Shown here piece by piece: positions 18,106 through 27,072 of a DNA stretch of 38,385 nt (positions are counted from its first letter, which is position 1; every line of letters starts with the position of its first letter). The translations under genes were made by a program, and so were the position numbers. The stretch is taken from positions 1 through 38,385 of the forward strand of contig JACRCE010000017.1 of NCBI GenBank assembly GCA_016213015.1, in the 5' to 3' direction. The notes under the pieces were generated by a model. The model worked only from the letters and a program-made list of their open reading frames with translations, had not been told where the DNA came from and did no database searches. This stretch comes from Deltaproteobacteria bacterium. Its GTDB lineage: Bacteria; Desulfobacterota; GWC2-55-46.

Positions 18106-21100
18106 ATGAGTTTCCCCAACTTCACGGAATTAAACGACAGAGGCGTTGATCTTTACAACCTCAAGCGCTACGCCGAGGCCCTGCCTCTTTTCGACGCCGC
18201 CATCCGAATAAACCCGTCTTACGGCAAGGCATGGTGCAACAAGGCCAACTGCCTCTTGGCACTTAACCGTATACAGGAGGCCCTGTGCGCTTACGAGCGC
18301 GCGGTGGAGTCCGCGCCGTTTTTTGCCGAGGCGTGGCGCTCCAAGGCAATGGCCGAGAAGTCCAACGGACTGCGTGTTAAGTCCATGGAATCCTTGCAGT
18401 TCTTCCTTGCGCTCGCGCCGGAGGCCATGAGCGCTCTTGTCCTGCAGGCAAAGGCGTTCATTGACGAGTTGAGCAAGCTCGGCATAAGACCCCATTCGCA
18501 GGAGGCGCTCCCCCTTCTCCTGAAAGGCTATCGGCTCGCCGGCGACGAGCGCAAATTCGACGAATCCATCGTATGTTTCGACAAGGCGATAAAGCTCGCG
18601 CCGCGTCTTGCAAGGGTATGGATGTACCGCGGCATGAGCCTGGCCGCGCTCGGCAAAGTGGAGTCGGCCATCGAGTCATACACGAAGGCCATCGAAGCCG
18701 ACAACCGCTCGTCCGTCTACTGGTACAACGTCGGGGTACTTCATGCAAGGCTCAAACGCTATGCCGACGCCGCCAAAAAATACACAAAGGCCGTTGAACT
18801 CGACCCCAACTACGTAGAGGCATGGAGCAACCTCGGCAATATGCTCCGCCTCGTAAACCGCCTCAAAGAGGCGGTAGAGTGTTTTGACAAGGCCATTGCC
18901 CTGCGCCCGGACGAGGAAAACCCGTGGTTTAACAAGGCCATTACCGTTGACATGCTCAAGCGCCGGGACCAAGCGATTGTCTGCTACAAGAGGTTTCTCG
19001 AACTATCCTCTGCGCAAAACGGCAAGGAGATAGACCTTGCGCGCCAACGCCTTGCCGAGCTTGGCGGCACCGGCCAACCTGACCAAAACACCGTCACGGC
19101 AACGCACTACGCCTCGTCCTCCGGCACGGCCTTGCAGGAACCGTTGCCGGCCGTCCCGTCAATGCCTCCGCCGAAAAAAGTCGACCCGCAACTCGCCGAG
19201 CAATGGAATGGAAAAGGCATAGAGCTATATAACCAGAAGTTCATTCAGGAGGCCATCGGGTGCTTTGACAAGGCGCTTGAGCTCGATCCGAACGCCTGCC
19301 GCGCCCTGTTCAACAAGGCCATAGCGCTCGAAGACCTTAACCGGCCGGAAGACGCGCTTGAATGCTACGCGCTGTTAAACGGTATAGACCCGACGATATA
19401 CGAGGCGTGGCTCAACAAGGGAGCCATACTCATGGATATTGCGCGTTTTGACGAGGCCGCTGGAAGTTTCAAAAAGGCCGTTGAATTGAAACCGACGGAC
19501 GCCACCGCTTGGTTCAACCTCGGCACGGCCGTTAAAAACCTCGGCCGATTCAAGGAGGCCGTCGAATGCCTCGATAGGGCGCTCAAGATAAACCCAAAGG
19601 ACACTGGCGCGCTGAACAACAAGGGCACATCGCTTCAAGACCTCGGCGATCTTTTCGGCGCGCTCGAGTGCTATGAGCGGATAATCGCCATTGACCCGAA
19701 CCACGCCTTTGCATGGCACAACAAGGGCGAGGTCTTGAATAAACTCAAACGCTTCGACAAGGCCATGCCGTGTTTCGACAGGGCGCTCAAGATAAAGGAG
19801 TTTGCGTCCCCGTGGAACGGCAAGGGCGAGGCGCTTAAAGGGATCGGAAGGTTCGTCGAGGCGAGGGCGTGCTTTCACAAGGCCGTAGAGACGTTCGGCG
19901 GATACGCGGCCGCGTGGGCTGGCAAAGGGTTTTGCGAAGAAAGACTCGGCCTTGAAAAAGAGGCCGTGGATTCCTACAAGCAAGCGCTCTTTTACGCGAG
20001 GAAGGACGAGGCGGAGATCGCTAACACCGCAAGGGAGCGGCTCGCCTCCCTCGGTCTGGCTGCGGCTGAAATAGAAGAGGTGCTCAAACGGGCATCCGAC
20101 GCCTCGGAGCGCAGGGTCAAGCCGAGGCTTCCCAAGGGCAGCGGCGAGTTCATCGGCCAGAAATACGAGGTCTACAAGACGCTCGGCGCAGGGGGCTTCG
20201 GCGTCGTATACCACGTCTACTCGCACGAGACCGGCGCGGTCTACGCGCTCAAGACCTTCAGGGACGAGTATATGCTCGACAAGGATACGCGGGAGATGTT
20301 CAAGAAAGAGGCGCAGGTGCTCGTTGACATGGACTCGCACCCGTACCTCGTGGAGGACTACTTCGTAGACGAGGTGGCCGGCCGCCTCTACATCGCGATG
20401 GAGTACGTCGCGCCGGACGAGGGCGGCCTCAACACGCTTGAGGGCTATCTTGAGAAAAACCCGCCGGACCTCGCGCTCTGCCTCAAGTGGGCCGTGCAAT
20501 TTTGCCTCGGCATCGAGTTCGTCTACTCGCAGGGCATAAAGAGCCACAGGGACATCAAGCCGCCGAACATCATGATAACCCAGCAGAAGAACGTCAAGAT
20601 AGCCGACTTCGGACTTGCAGGCATACTCGACCACATCCATGTGATAAGCGACCCGGTTGCCCCGGTTGACGCGAAAGGCGCGGCCTCCGGTCAGACGATG
20701 AAGGGCGCGAGTTTCGGAACGCCGACGCACATGCCGCCTGAGCAGTTCTCAAACGCCGCAGGGTGCGACGAGCAAAGCGATATATACTCCTTCGGCGTGG
20801 TTCTCTATCAGATGGCCTCCAAGGGGGCGCTCCCGTTCATGCCGGAGCCTCCGAAGGCAAATACTGCCGATGAGATGGGCAGGTTCTGGGTGGAGATGCG
20901 CGCGCTCCATGAAAACGCGCCGCCTCCAAGGATTGAAGGCCCGCTCTTTCCTCTCATAGAAAGATGCCTCGCAAAAAAACCGGAGGACAGGTATCGGTCT
21001 TTCGCCTCCCTGCGCCAGGGCCTTGAAAAGATGCTCAAGGACTTGACCGGAGAGGTTATCGCCCCTCCATGCAAGGAAGAGATGAACGCCGCCGAGTGGC

Positions 21101-21963
21101 TCAACAAGGGTTTGAGCCTTAAAAACCTTGGACGATTCGACGAGGCTATGGCCGCTTACGACAGGTGCATCGAGATGAAGCCGTCCGTTGCCACGGCGTC
21201 CATCGCATTGAGCAACAAGGGCAATTGCCAACTTGCCCGCGGCAGATTCGACGAGGCGCTCAAATACTATGAGGCCGCGCTGGCGGGCGACCCCGGTAAC
21301 GCAAAGGCATGGTGCAACAAAGGCTACGCGCTCAATGAACTCGGCAGGTTCAAGGATGCCCTTGCGAGTTACGACAAGGCGCTTGAAATATCCCCTGACT
21401 TTTCCATAGCATGGGGAAACAAGGCCATGACCTATCTCACGCTCAAGGACTACGAAAAATGCATCATCTGCGCCGACTCGGCCATCAGAAACGACCCCGG
21501 AAACGAAGTCGCATGGGTCAACAAGGGCGCGGCGTATTACGCGATGAACAGGTTGAGCGACGCGCTTTTGTGCTACATGAAGGCGCTTGAGATAAACCCG
21601 CTCCAAGACAGCGCCCTGTACAACGCCGGGCTGTGCTTCTTCGACAAGAAAGAGTACAAGGAGGCGATCAACATATTCGACAGGGCGATAGCGGCCAACG
21701 CCGGCAACTACTCCGCATGGGCGCACAAGGGCAGCGCCTTCTTATCCTTGAAGGACTTTTCGGAGGCCGTTCGTTCGTTCGACAAGGCGCTCGATATAAA
21801 CCCGGGATACGACCTCCCTTGGTACTACAAGGCATACGCCATGATGAACCTTAAAAACGTCGTGGAGGCGAAGCGTTGCTTCACTGAGTTCATTAAACGA
21901 GCGGCCCCTGCAAAAAGGGCCTCTCAGATAGAGGACGCCAAGAACAGGCTAAGGATTATTTAA
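18106..21963 (+). CDS. TPR - Ser/Thr protein kinase - TPR protein (1285 aa)
   Basis: TPR units (AW.NKG..L..L.R..EA..CYDKAL...P) on both sides of a Hanks-type kinase: GAGGFGVV, YALK, SHRDIKPPNIM, ADFGLA, MPPEQF. Kinase about aa 685-975. Confidence 0.93.
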   Translation: MSFPNFTELNDRGVDLYNLKRYAEALPLFDAAIRINPSYGKAWCNKANCLLALNRIQEALCAYERAVESAPFFAEAWRSKAMAEKSNGLRVKSMESLQFFLALAPEAMSALVLQAKAFIDELSKLGIRPHSQEALPLLLKGYRLAGDERKFDESIVCFDKAIKLAPRLARVWMYRGMSLAALGKVESAIESYTKAIEADNRSSVYWYNVGVLHARLKRYADAAKKYTKAVELDPNYVEAWSNLGNMLRLVNRLKEAVECFDKAIALRPDEENPWFNKAITVDMLKRRDQAIVCYKRFLELSSAQNGKEIDLARQRLAELGGTGQPDQNTVTATHYASSSGTALQEPLPAVPSMPPPKKVDPQLAEQWNGKGIELYNQKFIQEAIGCFDKALELDPNACRALFNKAIALEDLNRPEDALECYALLNGIDPTIYEAWLNKGAILMDIARFDEAAGSFKKAVELKPTDATAWFNLGTAVKNLGRFKEAVECLDRALKINPKDTGALNNKGTSLQDLGDLFGALECYERIIAIDPNHAFAWHNKGEVLNKLKRFDKAMPCFDRALKIKEFASPWNGKGEALKGIGRFVEARACFHKAVETFGGYAAAWAGKGFCEERLGLEKEAVDSYKQALFYARKDEAEIANTARERLASLGLAAAEIEEVLKRASDASERRVKPRLPKGSGEFIGQKYEVYKTLGAGGFGVVYHVYSHETGAVYALKTFRDEYMLDKDTREMFKKEAQVLVDMDSHPYLVEDYFVDEVAGRLYIAMEYVAPDEGGLNTLEGYLEKNPPDLALCLKWAVQFCLGIEFVYSQGIKSHRDIKPPNIMITQQKNVKIADFGLAGILDHIHVISDPVAPVDAKGAASGQTMKGASFGTPTHMPPEQFSNAAGCDEQSDIYSFGVVLYQMASKGALPFMPEPPKANTADEMGRFWVEMRALHENAPPPRIEGPLFPLIERCLAKKPEDRYRSFASLRQGLEKMLKDLTGEVIAPPCKEEMNAAEWLNKGLSLKNLGRFDEAMAAYDRCIEMKPSVATASIALSNKGNCQLARGRFDEALKYYEAALAGDPGNAKAWCNKGYALNELGRFKDALASYDKALEISPDFSIAWGNKAMTYLTLKDYEKCIICADSAIRNDPGNEVAWVNKGAAYYAMNRLSDALLCYMKALEINPLQDSALYNAGLCFFDKKEYKEAINIFDRAIAANAGNYSAWAHKGSAFLSLKDFSEAVRSFDKALDINPGYDLPWYYKAYAMMNLKNVVEAKRCFTEFIKRAAPAKRASQIEDAKNRLRII

Positions 21964-21975
21964 GGAAATCCCCTC

Positions 21976-24366
21976 ATGAAAGAACTCTCCGTAGGAAGCG
22001 CCATAGCGTGGGACATGTCCGTGCGCGAGGCGGTAAGGGTGAGAAGTCCGCAGATAGAAAAAGAGCACGTCTTGATCGGCCTCATGAGCCTCGACAAGGC
22101 CGTAGCCTTGACCCCTGGCGATATGAACGTGTCCGGCGATGGCTGGGCCGAATTGAAAAAGGAATATGCCGTCTTGTCGTCGGCGCTATCCAAATCCGGC
22201 CTTGCAATGCCCGGCGTCAGGCGCGCGTTGCGTGCAAGACTGCCGGTTGGAAGCTGTGACCACACGGAAAAGGTCGTGCACAGGAGCGCGGAGTGTAAAG
22301 GGTATTTCGCTCGCGCCGAGTCTCTCGGCCTGACCGCAGAGACCTCGAAGACAACGGCCATTGACATCGCCTGCGCCATCCTCGACGCGCCGGGGCAGGC
22401 GATAAGTTCGGCCATATCCGGCCTCAACGCGGACTGCGCCGGACTCTCGTCCGCAATCCGTTCCGTTGCGCTTGACATGAAAAACAACCCTCCGGCCGAG
22501 TACGCCTCGCCGCAAGACCAACGGGAAGGCTATCAGGCCTTGCCGTCGAACACGCCGTATCTCGACCGCTACGGCAAGGACCTTACGAAAGAGGCCGCAG
22601 GGGGCAAGCTCGGCCCGTTCGTCGGCAGGAGAAAAGAGATACTTACCATCATCCAGACGCTTGCGCGCTCGTCGAAGAACAACCCTGTGCTCATAGGAGA
22701 GGCGGGCGTGGGCAAGACCGCCATTGTCGAGGCGCTTGCCATAAGGGCAGTTCAGGGCAAGGACGGATATGTCCTCTCAGGCAAGCGCATAGTGGAGCTG
22801 AACATGGGCGCCCTGCAGGGCGGCAGTAAGTACAGGGGCGAGTACGAGGAGCGCATCACGAGGATAATAGAGGAGGTCAAGGCAAACCCGTCGGTCATAG
22901 TCTTCATAGACGAGATGCACAACCTCATCGGCGCTGGAAGGGCCGAGGGGAGCATGGACGCGGCCAACCTCTTGAAGCCATCTCTCGCAAGGGGGGATTT
23001 TCGCTGCATCGGCGCTACGACCATATCGGAGTACCGGAAGTACGTCGAGGCCGACCCTGCCCTTGAAAGGCGCTTTGAGCGCGTCATCGTAACCGAGCCG
23101 GCGAGGGATGAGGCGATAGAGATGCTAAAGGGCATACGAGCGAAGTGGGAAAAGCACCACGGCGTAAGGATAAGCGACGACGCGCTCGTCGCGGCCGTTG
23201 ATTTCTCCATAAGGTTCGACGCGGATCATCAGCTCCCGGACAAGGCCATTGACCTTGTGGATAAGGCCGGAGCGCGCACGAGGATACCCATGCTCAGCAT
23301 GTCGCCGGGAAGAAGACCGCCGCAGGACGCCCATGTCAACGAGGTATCGGTCAAGACAATCGCCGGGGTACTCTCCGAAAAGACCGGCGTGCCGCTTGAG
23401 ATAATCATGGGACAAGCCGAGGGACGGACGAAGGCGCGCATCCTTGAGATGCCGCGGTTTCTTAATGGCCGCGTCATCGGACAGGACGAGGCTATCGCAA
23501 AGGTTTCCGACCGCCTCAGGACGTCGTATTCAGGGCTTTCGAGGAAGGGCGCGCCGCTGGCGGTCTTTCTCCTGATAGGGCCGACCGGCGTCGGCAAGAC
23601 CGAGCTTGCGAGGTCTTTGGCGCTGTATCTTTTCGGCAACGAATCCGAGATTATACGGCTCGACATGTCCGAGTTCATGGAGGAGCACAGCTCGTCCAAG
23701 CTCATCGGCTCGCCCCCCGGATACGTCGGCTACGACGAGGAAGGCCAACTTACCGGAAGACTCAGGACAAAGCCCTATTCGATAGTCCTGCTCGACGAGG
23801 TTGAAAAGGCCCATCCGCGCATATTCGACCTTTTCCTGCAATTGTTCGACGAGGGCAGGCTCACGGATTCAAAGGGCAGGACCATTGACGCGACCAGCGC
23901 CATATTCGTCATGACGTCCAACATCGGCTCCGCAACTACGAGAGACAAGCCGCTCGGCTTTGCCGTCACGGAGGAGCGCGAGGACAAGAAGGAGGCGGAG
24001 TTCAGGGTTGACGAGACGACGCGATTTTTCAGGCCGGAATTCTTAAACCGCGTTGACGAGGTGGTCGTGTTCAAACCCCTCGGCAGGAATGATATCCGGC
24101 GCATATGCGCGAAGATGTGCGCGGAGATTTCAAAGGATGTCAAGGACGCGCACAACGCCTATCTCACGGTAACGGACGAGGCGATAGATGCAATCGCGGC
24201 CAAGGGCTACAGTCCGGCATACGGGGTGCGGGAGCTTAAAAGGACGGTCGACAGGCTGCTCAAGATGCCGCTCAGCGCGCTCATTTTAAGCGGTGAGATA
24301 AAGGAAGGCGGCAGATGGAAGGCGGCGCCGGGGAACGGAACGGTGTCCATACAACGGGACGAATGA
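21976..24366 (+). CDS. ClpA/ClpC-like double-AAA+ unfoldase
   Basis: Clp_N-like N-domain, D1 GEAGVGKT / FIDEMHNL, D2 GPTGVGKTELA / LLDEVEKAHP, SPPGYVGYDEEGQLT. Short D1-D2 linker with no ClpB-size middle domain. Confidence 0.9.
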   Translation: MKELSVGSAIAWDMSVREAVRVRSPQIEKEHVLIGLMSLDKAVALTPGDMNVSGDGWAELKKEYAVLSSALSKSGLAMPGVRRALRARLPVGSCDHTEKVVHRSAECKGYFARAESLGLTAETSKTTAIDIACAILDAPGQAISSAISGLNADCAGLSSAIRSVALDMKNNPPAEYASPQDQREGYQALPSNTPYLDRYGKDLTKEAAGGKLGPFVGRRKEILTIIQTLARSSKNNPVLIGEAGVGKTAIVEALAIRAVQGKDGYVLSGKRIVELNMGALQGGSKYRGEYEERITRIIEEVKANPSVIVFIDEMHNLIGAGRAEGSMDAANLLKPSLARGDFRCIGATTISEYRKYVEADPALERRFERVIVTEPARDEAIEMLKGIRAKWEKHHGVRISDDALVAAVDFSIRFDADHQLPDKAIDLVDKAGARTRIPMLSMSPGRRPPQDAHVNEVSVKTIAGVLSEKTGVPLEIIMGQAEGRTKARILEMPRFLNGRVIGQDEAIAKVSDRLRTSYSGLSRKGAPLAVFLLIGPTGVGKTELARSLALYLFGNESEIIRLDMSEFMEEHSSSKLIGSPPGYVGYDEEGQLTGRLRTKPYSIVLLDEVEKAHPRIFDLFLQLFDEGRLTDSKGRTIDATSAIFVMTSNIGSATTRDKPLGFAVTEEREDKKEAEFRVDETTRFFRPEFLNRVDEVVVFKPLGRNDIRRICAKMCAEISKDVKDAHNAYLTVTDEAIDAIAAKGYSPAYGVRELKRTVDRLLKMPLSALILSGEIKEGGRWKAAPGNGTVSIQRDE

Positions 24367-24535
24367 GTATTGAAGCGAGAGGATCGGATTGATTTTTGTT
24401 CCGGCGTCCGCGCAGGGATATGACGCCTTCGGCCTCATCGGCAAGGAACGAAAATATCTTCAATAAGCGGCCTAACCGGTCATTTTTGAACGAAAAGGAG
24501 TTTGGCTATTTTCGCCGTAACCCCTTGATTTAACT

Positions 24536-24611
24536 TGGCGTCCCCACCGGGATTCGAACCCGGGTTACCGCCGTGAAAGGGCAGTGTCCTTGGCCTCTAG
24601 ACGATGGGGAC
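24536..24611 (-). tRNA. tRNA-Glu (anticodon TTC)
   Basis: Minus strand GTCCCCATCGTCTAGAGGCCAAGGACACTGCCCTTTCACGGCGGTAACCCGGGTTCGAATCCCGGTGGGGACG + CCA. Confidence 0.95.
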
Positions 24612-24630
24612 GTGCATACTCGTATATGAC

Positions 24631-24706
24631 TGGTGAGCCGCCCGGGACTCGAACCCGGGGCCACCTGCTTAAAAGGCAGATGCTCTACCGACTGAGCTAG
24701 CGGCTC
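24631..24706 (-). tRNA. tRNA-Lys (anticodon TTT)
   Basis: Minus strand GAGCCGCTAGCTCAGTCGGTAGAGCATCTGCCTTTTAAGCAGGTGGCCCCGGGTTCGAGTCCCGGGCGGCTCACCA. Confidence 0.96.
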
Positions 24707-24892
24707 GACTCCTTCAACAAGCAGACCAAAGAAAATAACTTATGATATTTACCACAAGACATGTGCCTTGTCAAATTCTAAAAAAGCGTTCGCCTTTTTT
24801 GTAAAAAAGACGAGCCAAAAAACTCTTAATCGGCAACGAGAGCCAAGGCAGGCAAGAAGCGACGTTGCCCGCGAGGCTTGTCCTCCTCGACG

Positions 24893-25564
24893 CTATCGCG
24901 CTTCGAATCTGCGCGCTTTGGCCGCGCTGCCCAGGCCGATGAACAGTCCGATGAGAATCAGCCCGAGCGGGATGGCCTGTCTCCACAGGGTCAAGACGCT
25001 GTGCCGCCCAGGTTTATCAGGGTGATAGAAGACGGTGAATCCGTCGCCTTGCCTTTCATAGCCGATTGATACCCATGCCGTCCGCTGGTAGTAAACCCCG
25101 TCTTTGTCATTGTATGCGTAATGTGTAGTGCGAGTATAGTTTCCTTTGGAAGTGCGCCTGCTTGGGTCAATGGATATTCCGGTTATCCATCCCCGCGTCG
25201 TTTCATGGCGCGCAAGCAACGGGATGTCGAGGCGCCACAGTCCGGCAAGAAGTATGGCGAAGCCCAAGATGGAACCAACGAGCCGGAAGCGGCGCTTTAG
25301 CGTTATTTCCTCATGCGCCGGCTTCACGAAAGCGCCCGCGCCCACTGCGGCCACGCGGCGATAGACCTTAAACGCGAACCACGTTGAAATTACGAAGAGC
25401 AGTGCGCCCACGGCCATGAGCGCCGTTTCCGTTGGGAGGATAGTATACGGCCCTCCTTGTCGTTGTCCGAAGAAAATCAGCGAGAGAAAGGCAAGAGGCA
25501 CGGCAAGAACGGTAAAAGAAAGCAGGAATGCGATGGACGCCGCCACGATCGGTTTGAATGACAT
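24893..25564 (-). CDS. DUF3592-like membrane protein
   Basis: Two N-terminal TMs, 'TTRGWITGISIDPSRRTSKGNYTRTTHYAYNDKDGVYYQRT', 'FTVFYHPDKPGRHSV'. Start trimmed to ATG at 25564 because the upstream part of the ORF runs into tRNA-Ala. Confidence 0.7.
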   Translation of the reverse strand: MSFKPIVAASIAFLLSFTVLAVPLAFLSLIFFGQRQGGPYTILPTETALMAVGALLFVISTWFAFKVYRRVAAVGAGAFVKPAHEEITLKRRFRLVGSILGFAILLAGLWRLDIPLLARHETTRGWITGISIDPSRRTSKGNYTRTTHYAYNDKDGVYYQRTAWVSIGYERQGDGFTVFYHPDKPGRHSVLTLWRQAIPLGLILIGLFIGLGSAAKARRFEAR

Positions 25565-25633
25565 GTTGACGCCTCGATACATCCGTCCATGGATGACGAC
25601 AGCAACGCGGCGCGTTGGAAGGAACGGAGTAGA

Positions 25634-25709
25634 TGGTGGAGCTGAGGGGGATCGAACCCCTGACCTCAAGACTGCCAGCCTTGCGCTCTCCCAGCTGAGC
25701 TACAGCCCC
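25634..25709 (-). tRNA. tRNA-Ala (anticodon GGC)
   Basis: Minus strand GGGGCTGTAGCTCAGCTGGGAGAGCGCAAGGCTGGCAGTCTTGAGGTCAGGGGTTCGATCCCCCTCAGCTCCACCA. Confidence 0.95.
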
Positions 25710-25875
25710 ATTTATCCGCCTTGAACTACTGAGCTGATATTTTTATCATTCGCTCGGACGCATGTCAATTGAAATCTGTCGCGTTAACCACGGGCGCGGC
25801 GCGCGCGGCAAGGAATCGGGACATTATGGTCTTGTTCGGGCCGTTTACCGTATGGATAAGCGTTGAATTTGTTTG

Positions 25876-25904
25876 TTGACAACCTTTTTTTTAAGTGGTA
25901 GTGT
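25876..25904 (+). promoter_or_regulatory. Sigma-70-like promoter for the HU-like gene
   Basis: TTGACA-17 nt-TAGTGT. Confidence 0.5.
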
Positions 25905-26054
25905 CGTTCTTATTTTTCGAGAATATTGTGCGGCGTATCATGCTCCTTGATGTGAGCTGCGCCGGTTTCAAGATGGTATTCCTTGCCGAGTAAAACCCTT
26001 GCCGTTTACGGCGAGCTTCTATACAATTCTTAAAACCCACAGGAGGAGAATCAG

Positions 26055-26336
26055 ATGGCAAAGGCAATGACAAAGTCCCAGATCGCGGATCACATCTCGA
26101 AGAAGGCGGGCGTAACGAAGAAGATAGCCGGCGAGATGCTCAACGAGCTCGCGTTGCTTGCGTACAAGGAGGCCAAGAACGCGTTTACGCTTCCGGGTCT
26201 CGGCAAGCTCGTGCTTGTAAAGAGAAAGGCGAGGATGGGCAGGAATCCGCAGACCGGCGCGGCCATCAAGATACCGGCAAAGAAGGTCGTGAAGTTCAGG
26301 GTCGCCAAGGCGTGCAAGGACGCAGTCCTCGGCTGA
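26055..26336 (+). CDS. HU family DNA-binding protein
   Basis: 'TKSQIADHISKKAGVTKKIAGEMLNELALLAYKEAK...ARMGRNPQTGAAIKIPAKKVVKFRVAKACKDAV'; SD AGGAGGAG. Confidence 0.93.
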   Translation: MAKAMTKSQIADHISKKAGVTKKIAGEMLNELALLAYKEAKNAFTLPGLGKLVLVKRKARMGRNPQTGAAIKIPAKKVVKFRVAKACKDAVLG

Positions 26337-26418
26337 TGAGTCCCATCTAACGCATCTTGCCGTTGCCCATGCACATGGGCGCGGATAGGAATAAATATTG
26401 CCATCGTATTTTATGAGG

Positions 26419-26448
26419 CCCGCGTAGCCGCAGCTTACGCGGGTTTTT
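26419..26448 (+). terminator. Rho-independent terminator after the HU-like gene
   Basis: CCCGCGTA...TACGCGGG followed by TTTTT. Confidence 0.8.
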
Positions 26449-26567
26449 GCGTTTCGCTTTCCGCGCTATTACGGGTAATGTAATATGACAGGTGTAGATA
26501 TCGGGCATGGCGTTGTTGAAGGGATGGCGATATCCATATCGCCCCCGCGGCAAGCGGTAGATAGCCC

Positions 26568-26596
26568 TTGTCTTTAACCCTCCTCTTTTGTATATT
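26568..26596 (+). promoter_or_regulatory. Sigma-70-like promoter immediately upstream of nrdR
   Basis: TTGTCT-17 nt-TATATT; -10 ends 6 nt before the ATG at 26603. Confidence 0.45.
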
Positions 26597-26602
26597 GCCT
26601 GT

Positions 26603-27070
26603 ATGAAATGCCCGTTCTGCGCGTACATGGAAGACAAGGTCATCGATTCAAGACTCTCGCAGGATGGAGCAACGACGAGAAGGCGCAGGGAATGTCTCAA
26701 CTGCGCCAAAAGGTTCACCACCTACGAGCGCGTCGAGGAGACCCTGCCGCTGATCGTCAAGAAGGACGGCGCAAGGGAGGTCTTTGACAGGTTAAAACTC
26801 CTCGGCGGCATCATGAAGTCGTGCGAGAAGCGTCCGGTGAGCGGAGACGACATAGAAAAGGCGGTTGACGCACTTGAGTCGAGGTTCCTTGAATCCGGCG
26901 AAAAGGAGATAGCAAGCAGCGCCGTTGGCGAGGCCGTCATGGAGGAGCTAAAACGCCTTGACGAGGTGGCTTACGTCAGATTCGCATCGGTCTACAGGGA
27001 GTTCAGGGACATAAACGAGTTCATGAAGGAATTGAAAGACCTGCTTGACGTGAAGAAAAAGGACAGATAG
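26603..27070 (+). CDS. nrdR: Transcriptional repressor NrdR
   Basis: MKCPFC...[31 protein letters not shown] zinc-ribbon plus ATP-cone. Confidence 0.96.
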   Translation: MKCPFCAYMEDKVIDSRLSQDGATTRRRRECLNCAKRFTTYERVEETLPLIVKKDGAREVFDRLKLLGGIMKSCEKRPVSGDDIEKAVDALESRFLESGEKEIASSAVGEAVMEELKRLDEVAYVRFASVYREFRDINEFMKELKDLLDVKKKDR

Positions 27071-27072
27071 AT

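Noticed and set aside
19375-20730. 451-aa minus-strand ORF, and 20749-21726
   Set aside because: Shadow frames of the TPR-kinase gene; repetitive character mirrors the TPR codons.
21976-24366. Unfoldase as ClpV of a type VI secretion system
   Set aside because: No other T6SS genes nearby; the adjacent secretion genes are clearly type II.
25416-25724. ORF ending GAEGDRTPDLKTASLALSQLSYSPIYPP
   Set aside because: Classic spurious translation across tRNA-Ala; also antisense to the DUF3592-like gene.
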